Shown here one piece after another: positions 26,901 through 34,409 of a DNA stretch of 64,000 bases; within the stretch, counting starts at the first letter, position 1; each line of letters starts with the position of its first letter. This DNA is from Pieris napi. Its lineage: Eukaryota; Arthropoda; Insecta; Lepidoptera; Pieridae. Where the stretch lies: contig NC_062238.1 of NCBI RefSeq assembly GCF_905475465.1, positions 7,854,501 to 7,918,500 of the forward strand, in the 5' to 3' direction. The translations under genes and the position numbers were made by a program. The notes beneath the pieces are model-generated. The model was not told where the DNA came from. It saw nothing but the letters and a program-made list of their open reading frames with translations, and searched no databases.

Positions 26901-28831
26901 TAAAGGTCACTTCAAAGTATGACCTTTGCTCTGTTCTTAAAGATTATTTTTATTTAAAAATACACTCACGTTTTATTTCACAAGCGTTTAAATAACATTT
27001 TCAGTACTTTATAATTTGGAAATAGTTTTTGCTATAGTGACAATCATGCAATGGCTGTATACCTATATTATGCTCAAACTGCACGTTTCTATAATAATTT
27101 TGCTATAGCAAAGTAGGTGATCAACCTTCAGCGTCACATATACCTCGATTTTTTGCGCCTACGACATTTCAGTTTCTCTCGATGATTCCCTATACTGTAA
27201 ATACAAGTGTTAATTTCACACATTTAAACTATCTATTGGACCATCAGGATTCGAACGTACACAACTAAGCTGTGGCATTGTTTTTTAACTGTATTATAGA
27301 CGATTATATATTTAAATTATAACAGCGTAAGTATCAACTTCTGCGCATCAATAAATGGATTTTATTCCCGTAGATAATATTTTTGGAGGCTTTTGCTTGT
27401 TTTATTTTATACAAAAGCGAGTAATTTTAGCAAGATACTGTATAATTCAATGTTTTGGGCCATTAAAATAAGATTATTAATCATTCGTTTTATGGCTTTT
27501 TGAACTTATAATTATTCAGTCGGCAAAAATACAAAAACTACGACTAATTTGGGTTTTTATTACAATAAGATTTTTTTGTAGGCTATTTAAAAACGTGCAA
27601 ATATGAAATTGTTTGTCAGTTTTTATATCTAAGAAAAAATATATTGATACCAACATCTAAGCGGGGTTTCTATCGTTGCTAATTAACAATGTTATGATAT
27701 CAGGTACTCGTGAAGAACGTGGTCTTGATAAATGGGCCAAAGAAATGTCTCTGGAAGCGGCTGGTTCCAGTGGACCTGACACATATGATTTCCCTGTTGG
27801 CATGAGCTACATCCGAAGGTAAGACTCCATTCATTCACGAACATAGTCCTACAGTATATACTCAGAGTAGTTCATAAAATGTTAACGGTAAATGCATTTC
27901 AAGACATAATGGATGTGTTCATCATAAAATGATGAATCTATCAGAATTTTCCTCTGTGTTGAATGAATCCGTAGTACAAAACTCTAAGGTTAGTAACTAT
28001 AGGAACTATAAGAAATAGAGAGTTGAGAAAAGTAACCATCGATTGTGTTCTTTGTATTTTTATTTGATAGTTTAGATGACTAAAATGCCAGTAAAATCTT
28101 ATCCAAATAAAATCTGCTTTAAAACTTAATTTTAGTAAATTTTGGATTTTAAAGATTCGAAATAAGCTCAATCACGTTATCCATTTTACCAGGGCGTCAT
28201 AAAACAACAGAAGCGTTTGGCCAATCACGTGCGCATTGTATTGCGAACTTTTCTTTCGTTTTAAAAGGGAACATTAAAATAAAGGAAAGGAAGGCCACAA
28301 GTCACATGTTTAAGAACCCCTTGTGGAGTCAACCCCTTGAAGCTAACAAAAGTTCAGCTCAGTCGTTGCGTAAAGTTTCACTTATTTATTAAAAGAATCG
28401 AAGACCTTTAACTAAAGCTTTCTTTGTCTCTTGATTGCGTATAAAAAGTTATTAGAAATGCTTTAGTAAAACAATGTAAAAAAATTCACTTATTATTAAT
28501 AAGGGGTTCATCTACTTTCAACAAAATAGCCTAAAGGTTCATTAAAAACAAACAATATGCGATATTGGCTAAACACATATAGAATTAGTAGACGTCTTAT
28601 TTTCAGACTAAATATTGAATGAAATACGATGAACCCATTCAAAAGCTACAACAGCTCGAAAATGTGTTATTCATAACGCGATTTTTATTAATATTCATAC
28701 AAATGTCGTAGAAACCTTTGGATCAATAATTTATTTCTTTCAGATGGAATTGGACCACATATATACCATTTATGCCCACGTACGAAAATGGAAAATTCTC
28801 GGCGATTTTCAAACGTAAGAAGGAAAGCTAA
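5881..28831 (+). CDS. SLC23A: SLC23-family nucleobase-ascorbate transporter, 13 coding exons (whole gene span)
   Basis: Joining the 13 exons listed separately gives 576 residues and a TAA stop; every junction has GT-AG signals and keeps frame. Family members are plasma-membrane transporters of about 600 residues that move ascorbate (with sodium) or nucleobases through a 14-helix UraA-type fold. Seen here: the N-terminal block YGIDDIPPWYL (residues 33-43); the Q50-H51 pair of TM1; the QGGTISFLVP segment near 108-117; the TM8 glutamate E327; the APPPPLHAINRG loop (341-352); and the signature ENVGAIGVTK (377-386), which fits [QEP]-N-x-G-x4-T-[RKG], followed by VGSRRVVQ. The C-terminal part keeps MNSSRN-like (VNLNSSRNLYI), INTG, LDN and YDFPVG motifs. 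The tail is short and basic. Substrate (ascorbate or nucleobase) cannot be told from sequence. Introns run from about 0.36 to 5.5 kb and are full of repeats. Family certain, substrate unknown. Confidence 0.95.
6400..6600 (+). pseudogene. Weak RTE-like LINE coding remnant (SLC23 intron 2)
   Basis: A frame near 6460-6540 reads KWPGTSSKRRIGRPK, resembling the 'WAGH...RR.GRPK.RW' region near the C-terminus of RTE reverse transcriptases. It is broken by stops. The match is short. Confidence 0.3.
6830..7125 (+). mobile_element. RTE-like LINE 3' end with (CATA)n stretch
   Basis: CATA/CGTA repeats at 6840-6880 lead to a frame with KLEEGYT and then an AT-rich tail ending AAATAAATAAAGGCTTAATAA. The same KLEEA-type ending and AATAAA...GGCTTATTATT tail occur at 20565 and 29403. 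5'-truncated. Confidence 0.5.
7130..8620. other. Rest of SLC23 intron 2
   Basis: AT-rich. A 96-codon open frame (7429-7719) has no recognisable content. A weak B-box-like trace lies near 8190-8245. Confidence 0.4.
8628..8726 (+). CDS. SLC23 exon 3, residues 18-50
   Basis: Acceptor TTTTCAG, donor CAG|GTAAGT, phase 0 on both sides. It encodes the acidic N-terminal tail, the family block YGIDDIPPWYL, and the start of TM1 ending with Q50, which pairs with H51 in the next exon to make the QH motif. Confidence 0.93.
9168..9288 (+). CDS. SLC23 exon 4, residues 51-91
   Basis: Acceptor TTTCCAG, donor ACAG|GTTTGT, leaves phase 1. It encodes HYLTMIGAIVAIPFIL (rest of TM1) and the following loop and helix, ending MIFVT. 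It aligns with the HYLT...IAVPF segment of SLC23A1/2. Confidence 0.92.
9505..10325 (+). mobile_element. R1-like LINE 3' fragment (RNase H end, zinc-knuckle tail)
   Basis: The + strand encodes a broken C-terminus. It begins with KAHV.TPENERADALAGEA (the last RNase H motif), has a frameshift near 9650, then LTGHGAFGHYLHRL and a CxC...HLLVDC zinc-knuckle, as in R1/TRAS-type elements. A TAA at 9865 interrupts the knuckle. The 3' UTR contains the ACGACGGGTTGCACTCCGG tail common to lepidopteran R1-like copies. 5'-truncated and dead. Confidence 0.75.
10326..11375. other. Repeat-poor part of SLC23 intron 4
   Basis: AT-rich; no feature seen apart from a short GCCGCTAAAGAAG trace near 10600 related to the AAAGAAGTATAACTTC repeats. 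Confidence 0.4.
11392..11463 (-). tRNA. tRNA-Ala (anticodon CGC), antisense inside an SLC23 intron
   Basis: The minus strand folds as a full 72-nt cloverleaf: acceptor GGGGGTG/CACCTCC (one G-T), D stem ACTC/GAGT, T stem CTGGG/CCCAG with loop TTCAAAT, and anticodon loop TTCGCAT giving CGC, which reads GCG alanine codons. The anticodon stem has one T-T mismatch. The A box (TAACTCAGTGG) differs by one base from the usual TAGC form, with a compensating T25, and the B box (GGTTCAAATCC) is near consensus. A run of six T on the minus strand (11385-11380) follows the 3' end at a good distance for Pol III termination. The discriminator base is A. It carries no SINE tail, so it looks like a real tRNA gene rather than a SINE head. 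Confidence 0.8.
11795..12216 (+). mobile_element. Dispersed LINE-tail repeat, family E, copy 1
   Basis: It shares a long stretch (CATGTGGAACATGGTGTAATGG through GCCAGTTCTTCTC) with copies at 22405 (+) and 63246 (-). It ends in an AT-rich tail. It is probably the 3' end of a non-LTR retrotransposon; the parent is not identified. Confidence 0.65.
12233..12412 (+). pseudogene. Short coding-like ORF of unknown origin, 59 codons
   Basis: The frame reads LLSSHAKLLHPAIGPREITE, then a charged LDEVKRRLNRHFLDSP segment and VRDDIPFRSLVSKSNK before TGA. The composition looks protein-like rather than random for AT-rich intron DNA. No ATG or family recognised. It may be the C-terminus of a transposon protein. 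Confidence 0.3.
12693..12728. repeat. Hairpin with 14-bp perfect arms
   Basis: TGTAGCATTAACAT is inverted around an 8-base loop. Flanking AGATAATA and TTATTATCT extend it imperfectly. Confidence 0.85.
13193..13305. mobile_element. Foldback MITE, family G, copy 1
   Basis: 113 bp with perfect 37-bp inverted arms (13193-13229 and 13269-13305), starting TTGCGATTCTGTAACTCACT. A related copy lies at 18425-18602 in the opposite orientation. Confidence 0.85.
13915..14210 (+). mobile_element. tRNA-derived SINE, family A, copy 2
   Basis: Same head and body as copy 1, with a short deletion in the A-box region (TTGGCCTCAGCGTGC). A direct repeat TTAGACATT lies at 13906-13914 and 14211-14219. Confidence 0.8.
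14280..14530 (-). mobile_element. tRNA-derived SINE, family C, copy 1
   Basis: The minus strand has box A (TGGTCTAGTGG), box B (GGTTCGATCCC) and a body with GATA-type repeats, ending before a T-run. It is nearly identical to the + copy at 54036. It lies in SLC23 intron 4, next to SINE A copy 2. Confidence 0.8.
14830..15063 (+). CDS. SLC23 exon 5, residues 91-169
   Basis: Acceptor TTTCCAG, donor GAG|GTAAAA, phase 1 to phase 1. It encodes GLITWLQATFGCRLPIVQGG, then TISFLVP, the WKCP loop and an R-x-CELSGAIAVSALFQLIG helix. These match the TM3-TM5 part of SLC23 proteins, so no exon seems to be missing across the 5.5-kb intron before it. Confidence 0.93.
15090..15410 (+). repeat. CTAGCTG-type dispersed repeat, family D, copy 1
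   Basis: It starts ACTAGCTGATCCGGCAAACG, has a central AGGGGTT-rich part, and ends TTTCATGAGAATCGATCAAG...ACACGAGAATTTTATATATT. Related copies lie at 17645, 18864, 21219 and 50373. Common in arthropods; class left open. Confidence 0.65.
15411..16395. other. Rest of SLC23 intron 5
   Basis: AT-rich; a 65-codon open frame at 15437 shows nothing recognisable. Confidence 0.4.
16396..16531 (+). CDS. SLC23 exon 6, residues 169-214
   Basis: Acceptor GGCAG, donor GCGGG|GTAAGT (phase 2). It encodes GYFGIIGSLLRFVTPLTIVP, the conserved 'gPLTvtPtv' helix pair, then a loop to HWGI-like EQWGIAA. A GT one base earlier does not exist, so the donor choice is unambiguous. Confidence 0.92.
16532..17640. other. 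First part of SLC23 intron 6
   Basis: AT-rich, nothing recognised. Confidence 0.4.
17645..17801 (+). repeat. CTAGCTG-type repeat, family D, copy 2 (3' half only)
   Basis: It matches the 3' half of copy 1 (TTTCATGAGAATCGGTCGAG to GAATTTTATATATTAGATT). Confidence 0.6.
18425..18602. mobile_element. Foldback MITE, family G, copy 2
   Basis: 178 bp with the same terminal sequence as copy 1 and an interior that matches its reverse complement (GACTGATTTGACCGCGACCG). The arms are less perfect on the left. It lies in SLC23 intron 6, as copy 1 lies in intron 4. Confidence 0.75.
18864..19110 (+). repeat. CTAGCTG-type repeat, family D, copy 3 (5' part)
   Basis: It starts ACTAGCTGCCCACGCGAA and contains the AATAGGGGTTGATAAGAGG block of copy 1; the 3' part is missing. 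Confidence 0.55.
19111..20405. other. Rest of SLC23 intron 6
   Basis: AT-rich, with a modest GC patch near 19780-19860. No feature recognised. Confidence 0.4.
20406..20526 (+). CDS. SLC23 exon 7, residues 214-254
   Basis: Acceptor CTTACAG, donor CCG|GTTAGT, enters phase 2 and leaves phase 0. It encodes TFILLTIFSQCM, then a loop and LTVIWFPLFKLFP. This matches the LFSQYL...F.iFP part of the family. Confidence 0.9.
20565..20890 (-). mobile_element. RTE-like LINE 3' end, minus strand
   Basis: The minus strand encodes KRKVDRRNRSGSRKRMARW and then DRVSWKNLEEAVKGF, like the end of RTE reverse transcriptases. Its 3' tail reads AATAAAACGGGCTTTATTATT, a LINE tail with ATT repeats. It sits across SLC23 intron 7 between two exons. 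Confidence 0.6.
20943..21084 (+). CDS. SLC23 exon 8, residues 255-302
   Basis: Acceptor TTTCCAG, donor CCAG|GTAATC (leaves phase 1). It encodes a hydrophobic helix (VLLTIVIMWAVCGILT), the ARTD loop residues and the end PWFRVPYPG, which is very close to the PWIRIPYPCQWG of vertebrate SLC23A1. Confidence 0.93.
21219..21588 (+). repeat. CTAGCTG-type repeat, family D, copy 4
   Basis: It starts ACTAGCTGACTCGGCCAAGC and ends near CACGTAATTTATATATATT; the interior has diverged. Confidence 0.5.
21589..22240. other. Rest of SLC23 intron 8
   Basis: AT-rich, nothing recognised. Confidence 0.4.
22245..22358 (+). CDS. SLC23 exon 9, residues 302-340 (TM7-TM8)
   Basis: Acceptor TTGCAG, donor TGCG|GTTAGT. 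It encodes GQWGAPTVSVAGVLGMLAG and the TM8 segment VESISYYPTTARMC. The glutamate E327 that binds substrate in the family is kept, but the usual ESIGDYY has become ESISYYP, so the aspartate three residues past the serine is lost. Confidence 0.93.
22405..22718 (+). mobile_element. Dispersed LINE-tail repeat, family E, copy 2
   Basis: It shares the GCCTCCTGCTGATAGA to GAACTGGC stretch with copy 1 and ends with TAGACTTTGACTTTGAATTT, a typical non-LTR 3' terminus. Confidence 0.65.
22719..24410. other. Middle of SLC23 intron 9
   Basis: AT-rich except for a GC-richer patch at about 23110-23260 with GGCCGGTGCAGCCGGTACGC and no coding sense. Nothing identified. Confidence 0.4.
24412..24760 (-). pseudogene. 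LINE RNase H fragment, minus strand, frameshifted
   Basis: The minus strand shows ALTEAALEA, IVSDSASVLMALENRQTNKQ and, after a frameshift, GNDAAEELARKGSG. These are successive RNase H motifs of R1/I/Jockey-type LINE ORF2. Stops and frame changes show that it is dead. It lies in SLC23 intron 9. Confidence 0.65.
25057..25196 (+). CDS. SLC23 exon 10, residues 340-386 (signature motif)
   Basis: Acceptor TTTCAG, donor AAAG|GTAAGC. It encodes the APPPPLHAINRGLGTEG loop and helix, then GSGNGTNTFGENVGAIGVTK. The last ten residues are the NAT signature of TM10. It leaves phase 0. Confidence 0.95.
25370..25562 (+). repeat. Lepidopteran dispersed repeat, family F, copy 1
   Basis: It contains GAAGTGATACCGCCGCCC, then ACACTCTCAATGCCAGAGGG and AATTGGTTCGGAAATACTTC. 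Partial copies occur at 30709, 30935, 31975 and 42609. It is probably the tail of a LINE. Confidence 0.65.
25643..25790 (+). CDS. SLC23 exon 11, residues 387-436
   Basis: Acceptor CTTGCAG, donor TTCG|GTAAAT. It encodes VGSRRVVQWAAGLMILQG, then GKLGAVF and PQPIVGGLFCVMFGMISAFG, matching TM10-TM12 of the family. Confidence 0.94.
26148..26369 (+). CDS. SLC23 exon 12, residues 436-510
   Basis: Acceptor TTACCAG, donor CCGG|GTAAGA. It encodes the LSALQYVNLNSSRNLYIIGFSLFF block, the SGVINTG motif, and LVGGVVGCFLDNLIPG, which match TM12-TM14. Confidence 0.95.
26370..27703. other. SLC23 intron 12
   Basis: AT-rich; no repeat or RNA recognised. Confidence 0.4.
27704..27818 (+). CDS. SLC23 exon 13, residues 510-548
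   Basis: Acceptor ATATCAG, donor CGAAG|GTAAGA. It encodes GTREERGLDKW (compare GSPEERGLIQW of SLC23A1) and SSGPDTYDFPVGMSYIR, the conserved cytoplasmic YDFPxGM segment. Confidence 0.94.
27819..28743. other. SLC23 intron 13
   Basis: AT-rich; no repeat or RNA recognised. Confidence 0.4.
28744..28831 (+). CDS. SLC23 exon 14 (last coding exon), residues 548-576 and stop
   Basis: Acceptor CTTTCAG. It encodes RWNWTTYIPFMPTY (compare the KYIPICP segment of the family) and a short lysine-rich tail, then TAA at 28829-28831. Confidence 0.92.
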
Positions 28832-28940
28832 AAGAAATCGGGGGATTTGTGGGAGATTAAATTAAAACCCAGTTCGTGACGTAAGGTGTAAATGAAATAC
28901 GTAATCTCCTTTATTTTAATAAATTTTGTAAATAAATCAC
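28832..28940 (+). terminator. SLC23 3' UTR with candidate poly(A) signals
   Basis: Two AATAAA hexamers, at 28918-28923 and 28931-28936, lie about 90 to 100 bases past the stop and are followed by T/G-rich sequence. More AATAAA copies occur further on (near 29090 and 29410), so longer 3' UTRs are possible. Confidence 0.5.
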
Positions 28941-29402
28941 AAAATTTGTATTATTTATATGAAAATCTATGTTCTCCAAGGTAATCAATACAATTTCGTT
29001 CCTCAGACATATTAAACATAATATATATATATTTAATACATATGTATGTGTATTTAATATACGGTATGTATGTACAATGTAATACTTTAGCAATAAAAGT
29101 AAATAATATATTACACATTGTAATTTGTAACAAATTAGAATTATAACAAAATGTTATTATTATTAATGTATTAAAATTGTACTAAGACAGTCTTCACTTT
29201 TGTATTTTTATAAAAATGCATCAAGAACTAATTTATATACACTTATAAATATAAAAAGGTATTAATAACTGCGTAGTAAATGTAGGTTAGATCTCTCAAG
29301 TGTAAAGCCTTTTGATCACAGCTTAAGTTCTCGTTTAAGAACCACTTTGCTTTAGAAAATGTTGTTCTATGTCAGTATAAATGTAAAATTGGGAACAGAT
29401 AT
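28941..29402. other. Downstream flank of the SLC23 gene
   Basis: Very AT-rich, with further AATAAA motifs (near 29090). No gene recognised. Confidence 0.4.
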
Positions 29403-29690
29403 ATTTATAAATAAAATAAAATAAAAAGCCTTTTATTTCCCAATATAGTTAATTAATAAGGTACATTTCTTTATGTGGTTTTCTAAACCTTTGCAAAACT
29501 TAACAAAATCTATTAGTAAATGAATAAATATTATGACTATATTTCTATCATGCTAAGTATTATTATTAACAGTTTTTGATATTCTAATTATTGTATGGGA
29601 ACCCCTCTTCAGGTGTAGGCCTCTTCCAGCTTTTGCCAGTTTTCTTTATTTTGCGCTTTGTGCTGCCATTTGGGGCCAGCTATTTTTTTT
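29403..29690 (-). mobile_element. RTE-like LINE 3' end, minus strand
   Basis: The minus strand reads AGPKWQHKAQNKENWQKLEEAYT then a stop, matching the end of RTE-type ORF2 ('W...AQDR..W..LEEAY'). The tail at 29403-29440 has AATAAA repeats before AAGCC. 5'-truncated. Confidence 0.6.
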
Positions 29691-29873
29691 ATATTGGCCA
29701 GATATATTTAAGCATCTATATATAAAAAAATGGAAGTATAATTTATTAATATTATATTATATAAAAAATTATGTAATTACCCAATATAATTTATATTTTT
29801 ATTGCTTTAATAAAAGCTGGTCACACTCATACATTGGTAATTTTAAAAAATAATTTTAATAATAAGGTTCCTA

Positions 29874-30345
29874 GGGGCCGTTCAAGTATTACGTAAGCAA
29901 TACCGTGTTCACCATAAGGGCACACGTGGCCCGTGCCCAGGGCCCCCATTCTCAGGGGGCCCCTAAGGACCGACAATTTCGACATAATATATAATACTGC
30001 ATTTGATCACCTATAATAAATGGTCATACTTATTAATTTTTTTAAAATTATAATTAGTTTTTTTTTACTTTCCAAAAGGGCCCCAAATTCTTGTGTGCCC
30101 AATGGCCCCAGCCTGCCCTGTACGTAAGCAGAATTACTGCAATTTATCTCCCCCTTGTTAGCTAAAGTAAGCAAAGCTTAAAAAATAATACTACCTAAAC
30201 GTATTAATTTTCTGTAGGAATCCTCGAAAATGCATGTCGTGTTCACGCATATACAATGTGTGGGTAATGTGTGTAAAAAAGTAAATAGTCACTATTGACG
30301 TAATGTTAAATAAAAGAACAGCTTACGTAATACTAGAACGGGCCC
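29874..30345. mobile_element. MITE (family K) carrying a nested insertion
   Basis: The termini are inverted: left GGGGCCGTTCAAGTATTACG, right (reverse) GGGCCCGTTCTAGTATTACG. They are flanked by CTA and TTA. A second element sits inside at 29900-30120. Without it the MITE is about 240 bp. Confidence 0.65.
29900..30120 (-). mobile_element. hAT-like element copy nested in the MITE
   Basis: TACGTAAGCA is duplicated at 29890-29899 and 30121-30130. On the minus strand the insert begins CAGGGCAGGCTGGGGCCATT and ends near ATAAGGGCACACG read in reverse. The same G/C-rich ends occur in the longer copy at 33682-34140. A CAGGG start and a short duplication suggest hAT; the 10-bp length is longer than the usual 8. 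Confidence 0.5.
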
Positions 30346-31240
30346 TTACAGGCAAATGTAGCATTAATAAGAAAAATATATAAAATACGTATCCTTCAAG
30401 TTAAATAAAATCTCTATAAAACTAACTTAAAAACTGAAGTTATATTATGACACTACACAATACTTGAGACAAATTCAGGCATACGGGTATTAGAGTTAAA
30501 ACACGAGTAATGTAAATTGCTCTTGGAACTGCGGCACATAAACCCATACATCTACACTCTACAGCCTGTATAGAACAGCACACGTGTATGGACATAGTCG
30601 AATAGATATAGTACATTTGCTACCAATTTGAACTCATTGTTTAAGAATATTAATATAAACAGTTTCAGTACACCATCACATTATTTTATTTTATAATGAA
30701 AACAAATCGTACCAATTCTTAATAGGCCGGCAGTGCGCTTGCGAGCCTTTTGGCAGTACGAGTGTCAATGGGCGGCGGTAACCCTTAAAATCAGTTGAGC
30801 CTCCTGCCTGTTTGCCGTCCTGTAATATTAAAAAAAATTCGTCAAACTACTTACTAAGAAGCCATATTATTAGCTAATAATATGGCCTGTGTTTAGAGAA
30901 AAATAACTCTTATTTTTTTTTATTCACTTGGCTCAACAGTACCAGTAGGGACACGAATGCGTTGCCGGTCTTTAAAGAATTGGTATGCTCTTTTTTTGAA
31001 GGACAAATGGTGCCTTAAAAAGGTTCAGTTGTAGACACACATATATCAAGGTAATCTAGGTATAGGATTACGTATTCTGCTTCAATATCCGATACCGATA
31101 CGCATATAATATACCTACACGTGCCGCACTAAGAATGTATCCATACATACATAATAAAATAGCACTTGATTCATAAAATGAAAATTGTTGTCATAGAAAA
31201 CTTTGCGAACTATCTATGTACCCTAATTATAATTTAGTGT
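30346..31240. repeat. Two family F fragments in AT-rich DNA
   Basis: Pieces of the 25370 repeat occur at about 30709-30826 (minus) and 30935-31025 (plus). A short perfect hairpin of TATTATTAGC / GCTAATAATA lies near 30865-30884. Otherwise nothing is recognised. Confidence 0.5.
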
Positions 31241-31244
31241 AAAT

Positions 31245-31405
31245 TCTAGCAATCAAAGTCAAATCATTTATTTCAATTAGACCACCTAATATGGCACCTT
31301 TGAACGTCAAATAAAATATAAAGAGGATTCTAGTTGCCCCTTCCAAAAGGTAGTTTCGTGTGCAGAAGAATGGGAAAGAAACTCCACACTTACTCTTTTA
31401 ATATA
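31245..31405 (-). repeat. Degenerate LINE-tail repeat
   Basis: The minus strand contains GAGTTTCTTTCCCATTCTTCTGC and ends ATGATTTGACTTTGATTG. This resembles the GAGTTT...TTCTTCTC and GACTTTGACTTTG parts of family E. Confidence 0.45.
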
Positions 31406-31974
31406 GGTTAACAATATTTTGTTTACATAAGTTAAATAATTATATGTGAATTCAAGGATCACTATTCAAAGAACAAACATGTAATAGTATCACTTAACAA
31501 AAATTTAATTTTGTAATGGTAATCCATCAAGCTGAAACTACTTCGTTCCGACCCATTAAATTATACAGCGACTACATATAAAGCTGTTACGATACAAAAC
31601 ACGGTTTGCATCTTTCATGTAGCCTTTTATGGCGTAACATGTCTGATCGTTTGACAATATTTTTTTTAAATAAATAAATTGGTCTCGATTTTCGACCTAT
31701 ATTTGTAACTGTTGTTGTTTAACAAACATATGATTGAAACAAACCCGAAACAATGATTGGTGTTCCAAGAATGAGATCCAAGGATCCGAATACATCAGCG
31801 CATACCCACTAATCCATAAGATAAAAAATGTACTTCCTCTTTTTGCGGTTTAAAATAAAAATGTACGACGTTTTGAACCGTAAGGATCGAATTCGATAGA
31901 TATATTTAGCTTTTTTGTTAGTGGAAATAATTTAAACAAATATACTTATATCGATTTTTTGAAACATCACCATT

Positions 31975-32172
31975 GTGCACCACCGCTATGTGGAACTACT
32001 GAAGTATTTCCGAATAAATTCGAGTCCTTCGAGTCCTTCAAGAAAAGAGCGTACCAAATCTTGAAAGGCCGGCAACGCACTAGCGAGCCTTCTGGCAATG
32101 TGAGTGTCCATGGGCGGCGGTATCACTTAACATCAGGTGCCTCCTGCCCGTTTGCCTCCTATTGGATAAAAA
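31975..32172 (-). repeat. Family F repeat, copy 4
   Basis: In reverse orientation it matches copy 1, from TATTTCCGAA through AAAGGCCGGCAACGCACTAG to CATCAGGTGCCTCCTGCCCG. The 81-codon open frame across it is repeat-derived. Confidence 0.6.
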
Positions 32173-32334
32173 AAACATTTTCTAATGTGAAAAATTTCAT
32201 TTAATCTAATCCCACCCAGTCCCATTTTCTAATTATTTAATCAGTGCATATAAAATCTCTCCTAAAGCTTCATCATTGACAATTCTCTTGTGCATCATAA
32301 ATGATACTACGCGCCATTGCAAATGCATTGCAAT

Positions 32335-32520
32335 ATTTACAATGCGCACGCATAACCTGTTGGGCGGGGACCGTATCGACCGGGGCGAGGTAACCGCGCT
32401 TCCCCGCTTTTCCCGTCAGTCCCGGTCTGACACCGCACGTACTGGACGTGCACACTGTGAGCAAAGTGAAGTGAGCACAGTGTAACATGCTGCCAGCCTG
32501 GCTTTAAACACACGTCTTCA
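32335..32520 (+). promoter_or_regulatory. Candidate promoter and noncoding first exon, GC-rich
   Basis: This is a GC-rich block in an AT-rich desert. It contains GGGCGGGG, an initiator-like TCAGTC near 32416, a six-codon upstream ORF (ATG at 32487), and ends at TCTTCAG|GTGATT, a usable donor. It could be the first exon of the two-pass membrane protein gene 23 kb downstream, or of an unseen transcript. No direct evidence links them. Confidence 0.25.
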
Positions 32521-32540
32521 GGTGATTATTATATTTAGAT

Positions 32541-33680
32541 TTGTTGATGTTACGTTGTTTGTTTTACGTTATTTTCGGTAAAAAGGAAGTTTTTTTGTTT
32601 ATTTTGCGGTATGCTTTGTTACCGGTTAGCTTTTTCAGTTGCGTTTTATGTTTTGCTAATTTTCCGGTTCTACGCTTTCTGTTTCGTGTGATATGTTATT
32701 TGTCAGTTCGCATGAGTTATTTTATTTTAAAAGTGGCTTAAAAGTACAACATTTGCGAATTTTTGACTGAATGTATGTATTTTATTAGAACATGTCGGTA
32801 CCGTCAACTAAAACACAAAGGAATGTTTTCTCTATTTTGATTTGAGCCCATCGTACGCTTTAGTAGTTCAATTAATATGAAATATAATTACTATTGTTGC
32901 AATCAATTTATAAGGAACAAAGTAGCGTATGTATAAGAATGAAAACCTCAAAACGATCCTTTTTTTTAATTTAATATAACTGTGGTATAAATCCTTAAAT
33001 CGCTAAATCACTTGTCATAGAAGGTTTCTATCTACGCCGTAGCTATCTACGAAGGATAAAGGCGGCCATGGCGAAGATACGTAGAGGGCCCTGTTATTCG
33101 AATTTTGTTTTAGTATTCATTTACCAATTCTTATCGCACTTCTCACAATTTTAAAGGTGATTCAAAATATAAGATTACACAATTTCCTGTGTAAATAGTG
33201 AACAATTTGTCGGTTAATTTCTTATGAAACTACGTCGATAGCGATCCAAGTCTAAACAACGTCAGTCAATCTGTGAAGATTTAATACAATAATTGCTATT
33301 TTTAGATACTTAGCAATTACAAACAGCTCAGATTGAGTTGATCTTTATTGAAGATTAAGATCTAGAATGAAGATCTATCTAAACCGCATTTCAAGCCATA
33401 ACCTTCGGGAAATATTCCTAAAAATAAATGTTTTGTGGGATAACTACCGCAAAATTCCAAATACTTTTACACTTTTCGCGATTTACAGTTTTCACTCACA
33501 AGAGTCAAGGTCCGAGAGGAAACATGTTTTTGCTTCTTTTTTATACAAGGCGAGCTTTCGTTCCAAAAAATAAAGGTTTACAATGATTGAATTCAGGGTT
33601 ATCGTGCTAAATGCATTGCGTGACTGACGGAGACAACTCTCGTAATAATACGCAATAAATTCGTGACTATGGGTCAAATA
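32541..33680. other. AT-rich DNA, no feature seen
   Basis: Short open frames only. No repeats recognised. Confidence 0.4.
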
Positions 33681-33681
33681 C

Positions 33682-34140
33682 AGGGCCGTCTTAAACTAGG
33701 CTGGGGCCATTGGGCACACAAGAATTTGGGGCCCTTTTGGTAAATAAAAGCTAATTATAATAAAAAAAAATTTACTTTTTATGACCATTTATCATCAGAT
33801 ACAGTATGATATATTATGTCATTAATGATATTAGAATGCTGCTGGTTTTTTGGTTACGATTACGATAACGGTTTCTTTCCAGATTTCTGTTGAGTCTTCT
33901 ATTATATCCTTATTCATTAGTACACTAGGTATAGGCGCAGTTATCGATATAATGGCGTAGTATATGCTTTGTAAATACCTTTTGATAACTTTTTTGATTA
34001 CTGATTTGTAAAAAAAGTGTAATGTGCCCGACAAAAATGTTTTGTGAATAAATGTGAGAGAGAAATTGTCGGCCCTTCGGGGCCCCCTGAGAATGGGGGC
34101 CCTGGGCACGGGCCCCGTGTGCCCTTATGTTGAAGACGGA
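33682..34140 (+). mobile_element. hAT-like element, longer copy
   Basis: It starts CAGGGCCGTCTTAAACTAGG and ends with a GC-rich block (GGGGCCCCCTGAGAATGGGG ... TGAAGACGG). The ends are imperfect inverted repeats around CCGTCTT, and they match the nested copy at 29900-30120 in opposite orientation. The interior has no transposase. Confidence 0.5.
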
Positions 34141-34377
34141 ATTGGTCAAATATATTTGATATATAAACCAAATTCAGGTAACACAACTGTCAAAATCTTA
34201 TTCATTTAGCCCTTATTCATATATACAGTCGGGCGAAACTTGCCGCAGTCTGACAGTTTACAAATTACGGAGGGAATAAAAATTGTTGGATTTGCGATCC
34301 CTAATTGCCATCATTTCCCATAAAATCTGATAAAAGCCAAGAGGCTGTTCGCAGATGGATTAAGAATAAAAAAAAAA

Positions 34378-34380
<3 letters not shown>

Positions 34381-34409
<29 letters not shown>
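34381..34409. repeat. (TA)n microsatellite
   Basis: An almost pure AT dinucleotide run of about 14 units. Confidence 0.9.

Noticed and set aside
31959..32204. 81-codon + strand frame (CAPPLCGTTEVFPNKF...)
   Set aside because: It is read through the family F repeat, which recurs at 25370 without this frame being kept.
33831..34186. Three minus-strand frames of 62-92 codons
   Set aside because: They lie within the hAT-like element; the Gly/Pro/Ala-rich part comes from its GC-rich terminus. No transposase motif.
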